Below, piece after piece: positions 31,580 through 32,361 of a stretch of DNA of 32,361 nucleotides (position 1 is its first letter; each line of letters begins with the position of its first letter). The DNA comes from 4572-123 sp964418755. Lineage in GTDB: Bacteria; Desulfobacterota; Desulfobacteria; Desulfobacterales; 4572-123. Position numbers and translations under genes: made by a program. Under the pieces are notes generated by a model, which saw only the letters and a program-made list of their open reading frames with translations, was not told the DNA's origin and did no database searches. Where the stretch lies: NCBI GenBank assembly GCA_964418755.1, contig CAYQNS010000026.1:1-32361 (forward strand), given 5' to 3'.

Positions 31580-32017
31580 ATGGATGATTTCAAATCAATA
31601 CCCGGGCAGAACGACGTTACCAAGAGATTGATCGATGTTATAAAGAATTTACCTCCCATACGGCAGGGTGAACTTTTAGATGCTCTGGAAAAAGAAAAGT
31701 CGGAAAAAACAGTAGAAAATGAACAGCGGCGGCATTCCCGGGAAGACATTCTACTGCCGGTTGATTACGTCTCTTATGATAATTGCTTCCGAGATTTTAT
31801 CAGGGACATCAGCGTGGGGGGTGTGTTTATTGAAACCAAACAACCGTTGTTGGCGGGGCAGAAAATAGCCATGACATTTATGACACCGGACAATCAGCAC
31901 CATTTTAAGGTAAATGGTAAAATTGTAAGAGATGTCCCGGATGGAATTGGCGTGAAATTTGATGAAACAGCGCCTGAGCAGATCACTCAAATCAAATCGT
32001 TTTTATCCAAGATGTAA
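31580..32017 (+). CDS. Stand-alone PilZ-domain protein
   Basis: A 145-aa protein with c-di-GMP motifs RRHSR and DISVGG, and conserved run GVFIETKQPL...AMTFMTPDNQHHFKVNGKIVR. It aligns over its whole length with the C-terminal 125 residues of the ATPase just upstream, including the short helix before the PilZ domain (LIDVIKNLPP against LIDSIKNLSE), so it is a duplicate of that tail or vice versa. AAGGA lies 10 bases before the ATG, behind its own sigma-70-like promoter. It may act as a free c-di-GMP receptor competing with, or complementing, the ATPase domain. Confidence 0.92.
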   Translation: MDDFKSIPGQNDVTKRLIDVIKNLPPIRQGELLDALEKEKSEKTVENEQRRHSREDILLPVDYVSYDNCFRDFIRDISVGGVFIETKQPLLAGQKIAMTFMTPDNQHHFKVNGKIVRDVPDGIGVKFDETAPEQITQIKSFLSKM

Positions 32018-32206
32018 TCCTGCCGTATTTTGTCCTGATTTTTCCTTTTAAAGCGTATCTCGAAATTTTGAGACCTGTTCGGTTAATCCAACCGGCACAA
32101 CTTTGATATCAGGTTGTTTTCGCCGCAGACCCAACCAGGACGCAAAGATAAATCCCATGAGCGTAAACCAACGGCAGGTCGTCTTGTGTGGCGGCCTGGT
32201 TGCCAA

Positions 32207-32361
32207 TCATACGCCTTTGTTGATTCTATCCCGTAATTTCCCGGAACATTTGAAGGTAACAACCTTACGCGGAGCCAGCATCATATCATCACCGGTAGCC
32301 GGATTCCGGCCGCGGCGTTTTTGTTTTTCATGAACACAGAATTTACCGAACCCGCTTACCA
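32207..32361 (-). CDS. HU/IHF-family DNA-bending protein, C-terminal part (5' end outside window)
   Basis: The last 50 or so residues are present and run off the right edge. They contain SGFGKFCVHEKQ, RRGRNPATG and PRKVVTFKCSGKL, which match the beta-arm tip and C-terminal helix of HU/IHF; GRNPATG is the DNA-intercalation loop with its Pro. It looks more IHF-alpha-like than HU, but this is not certain. IHF bends DNA at sigma-54 promoters, so it could act at the sites in this window. The gene is on the minus strand and its product would end 190 bases after the PilZ gene's stop, the two being convergent. Confidence 0.9.
   Translation of the reverse strand, partial: VSGFGKFCVHEKQKRRGRNPATGDDMMLAPRKVVTFKCSGKLRDRINKGV

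Noticed and set aside
32138..32165. GGACGCAAAG resembles the core of a c-di-GMP (GEMM-I) riboswitch, next to PilZ genes
   Set aside because: The rest of the consensus (5' GCAAACC strand, tetraloop receptor, GGUAGGUAGC strand) is not convincingly present, and on the plus strand it lies antisense to the IHF gene with no gene following it.

Overview
The window looks like chromosomal DNA from a sulfate-reducing Desulfobacterota, most likely Desulfobacterales-like. This is inferred from the mix of DASS/SLC13 and TSUP (TauE/SafE) anion transporters, several paralogous Cache-domain histidine kinases, sigma-54 regulation, an exosortase-style TPR lipoprotein with an ExeA-like ATPase, and moderate GC with AT-rich spacers. 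No rRNA, tRNA, IS element or CRISPR array was seen.

Layout. (1) 1-7100, plus strand: the end of a DASS transporter, a Cache histidine kinase and a REC-only regulator, then a Cache-PAS kinase overlapping an NtrC-type sigma-54 activator, then a possible 46-aa ORF. (2) 7089-8369, minus strand: a lone CBS-domain protein and a Ca/Na antiporter. (3) 8888-10965, plus: a TSUP permease, a Cys-rich membrane protein and a DUF1232 protein. (4) 11033-18641, plus: a REC-CBS regulator, a Cache kinase whose phospho-acceptor His is replaced by Tyr, a GNAT/histone-deacetylase fusion, another Cache kinase and another REC protein. (5) 18670-19235, plus: an AbrB/RelE-like toxin-antitoxin pair. (6) 24811-19316, minus: a probable operon of Cache kinase, DASS transporter, 53-aa membrane protein, YIP1-family protein and REC-CBS regulator, behind a near-consensus sigma-54 promoter. 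(7) 25996-25094, minus: a second TSUP permease. (8) 26576-32017, plus: a TPR lipoprotein, a membrane coiled-coil protein with a RelE-like tail, an ExeA-type ATPase with a PilZ tail, and a stand-alone PilZ protein that duplicates that tail. (9) The right edge holds the C-terminus of an HU/IHF protein on the minus strand.

Themes. The transporter/Cache-kinase/receiver module occurs twice (left edge and 24811-19316). Four kinases share almost the same extracellular ligand-domain signature, so they probably sense related ligands near anion transporters. REC-CBS proteins next to a GNAT-deacetylase fusion bring together the domain set of the Bacillus acuABC acetyl-CoA-synthetase control system (GNAT, CBS, deacetylase), suggesting that phosphorelay, adenylate sensing and protein acetylation are combined to control carbon or energy metabolism. 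Sigma-54 appears to be a local regulator: one strong and two weaker -24/-12 sites lie upstream of genes here and an NtrC-type activator is encoded.

Five intergenic spacers contain short, degenerate arrays with a 7-base period, each with a different heptamer wording. These are the most unusual non-coding structure in the window.
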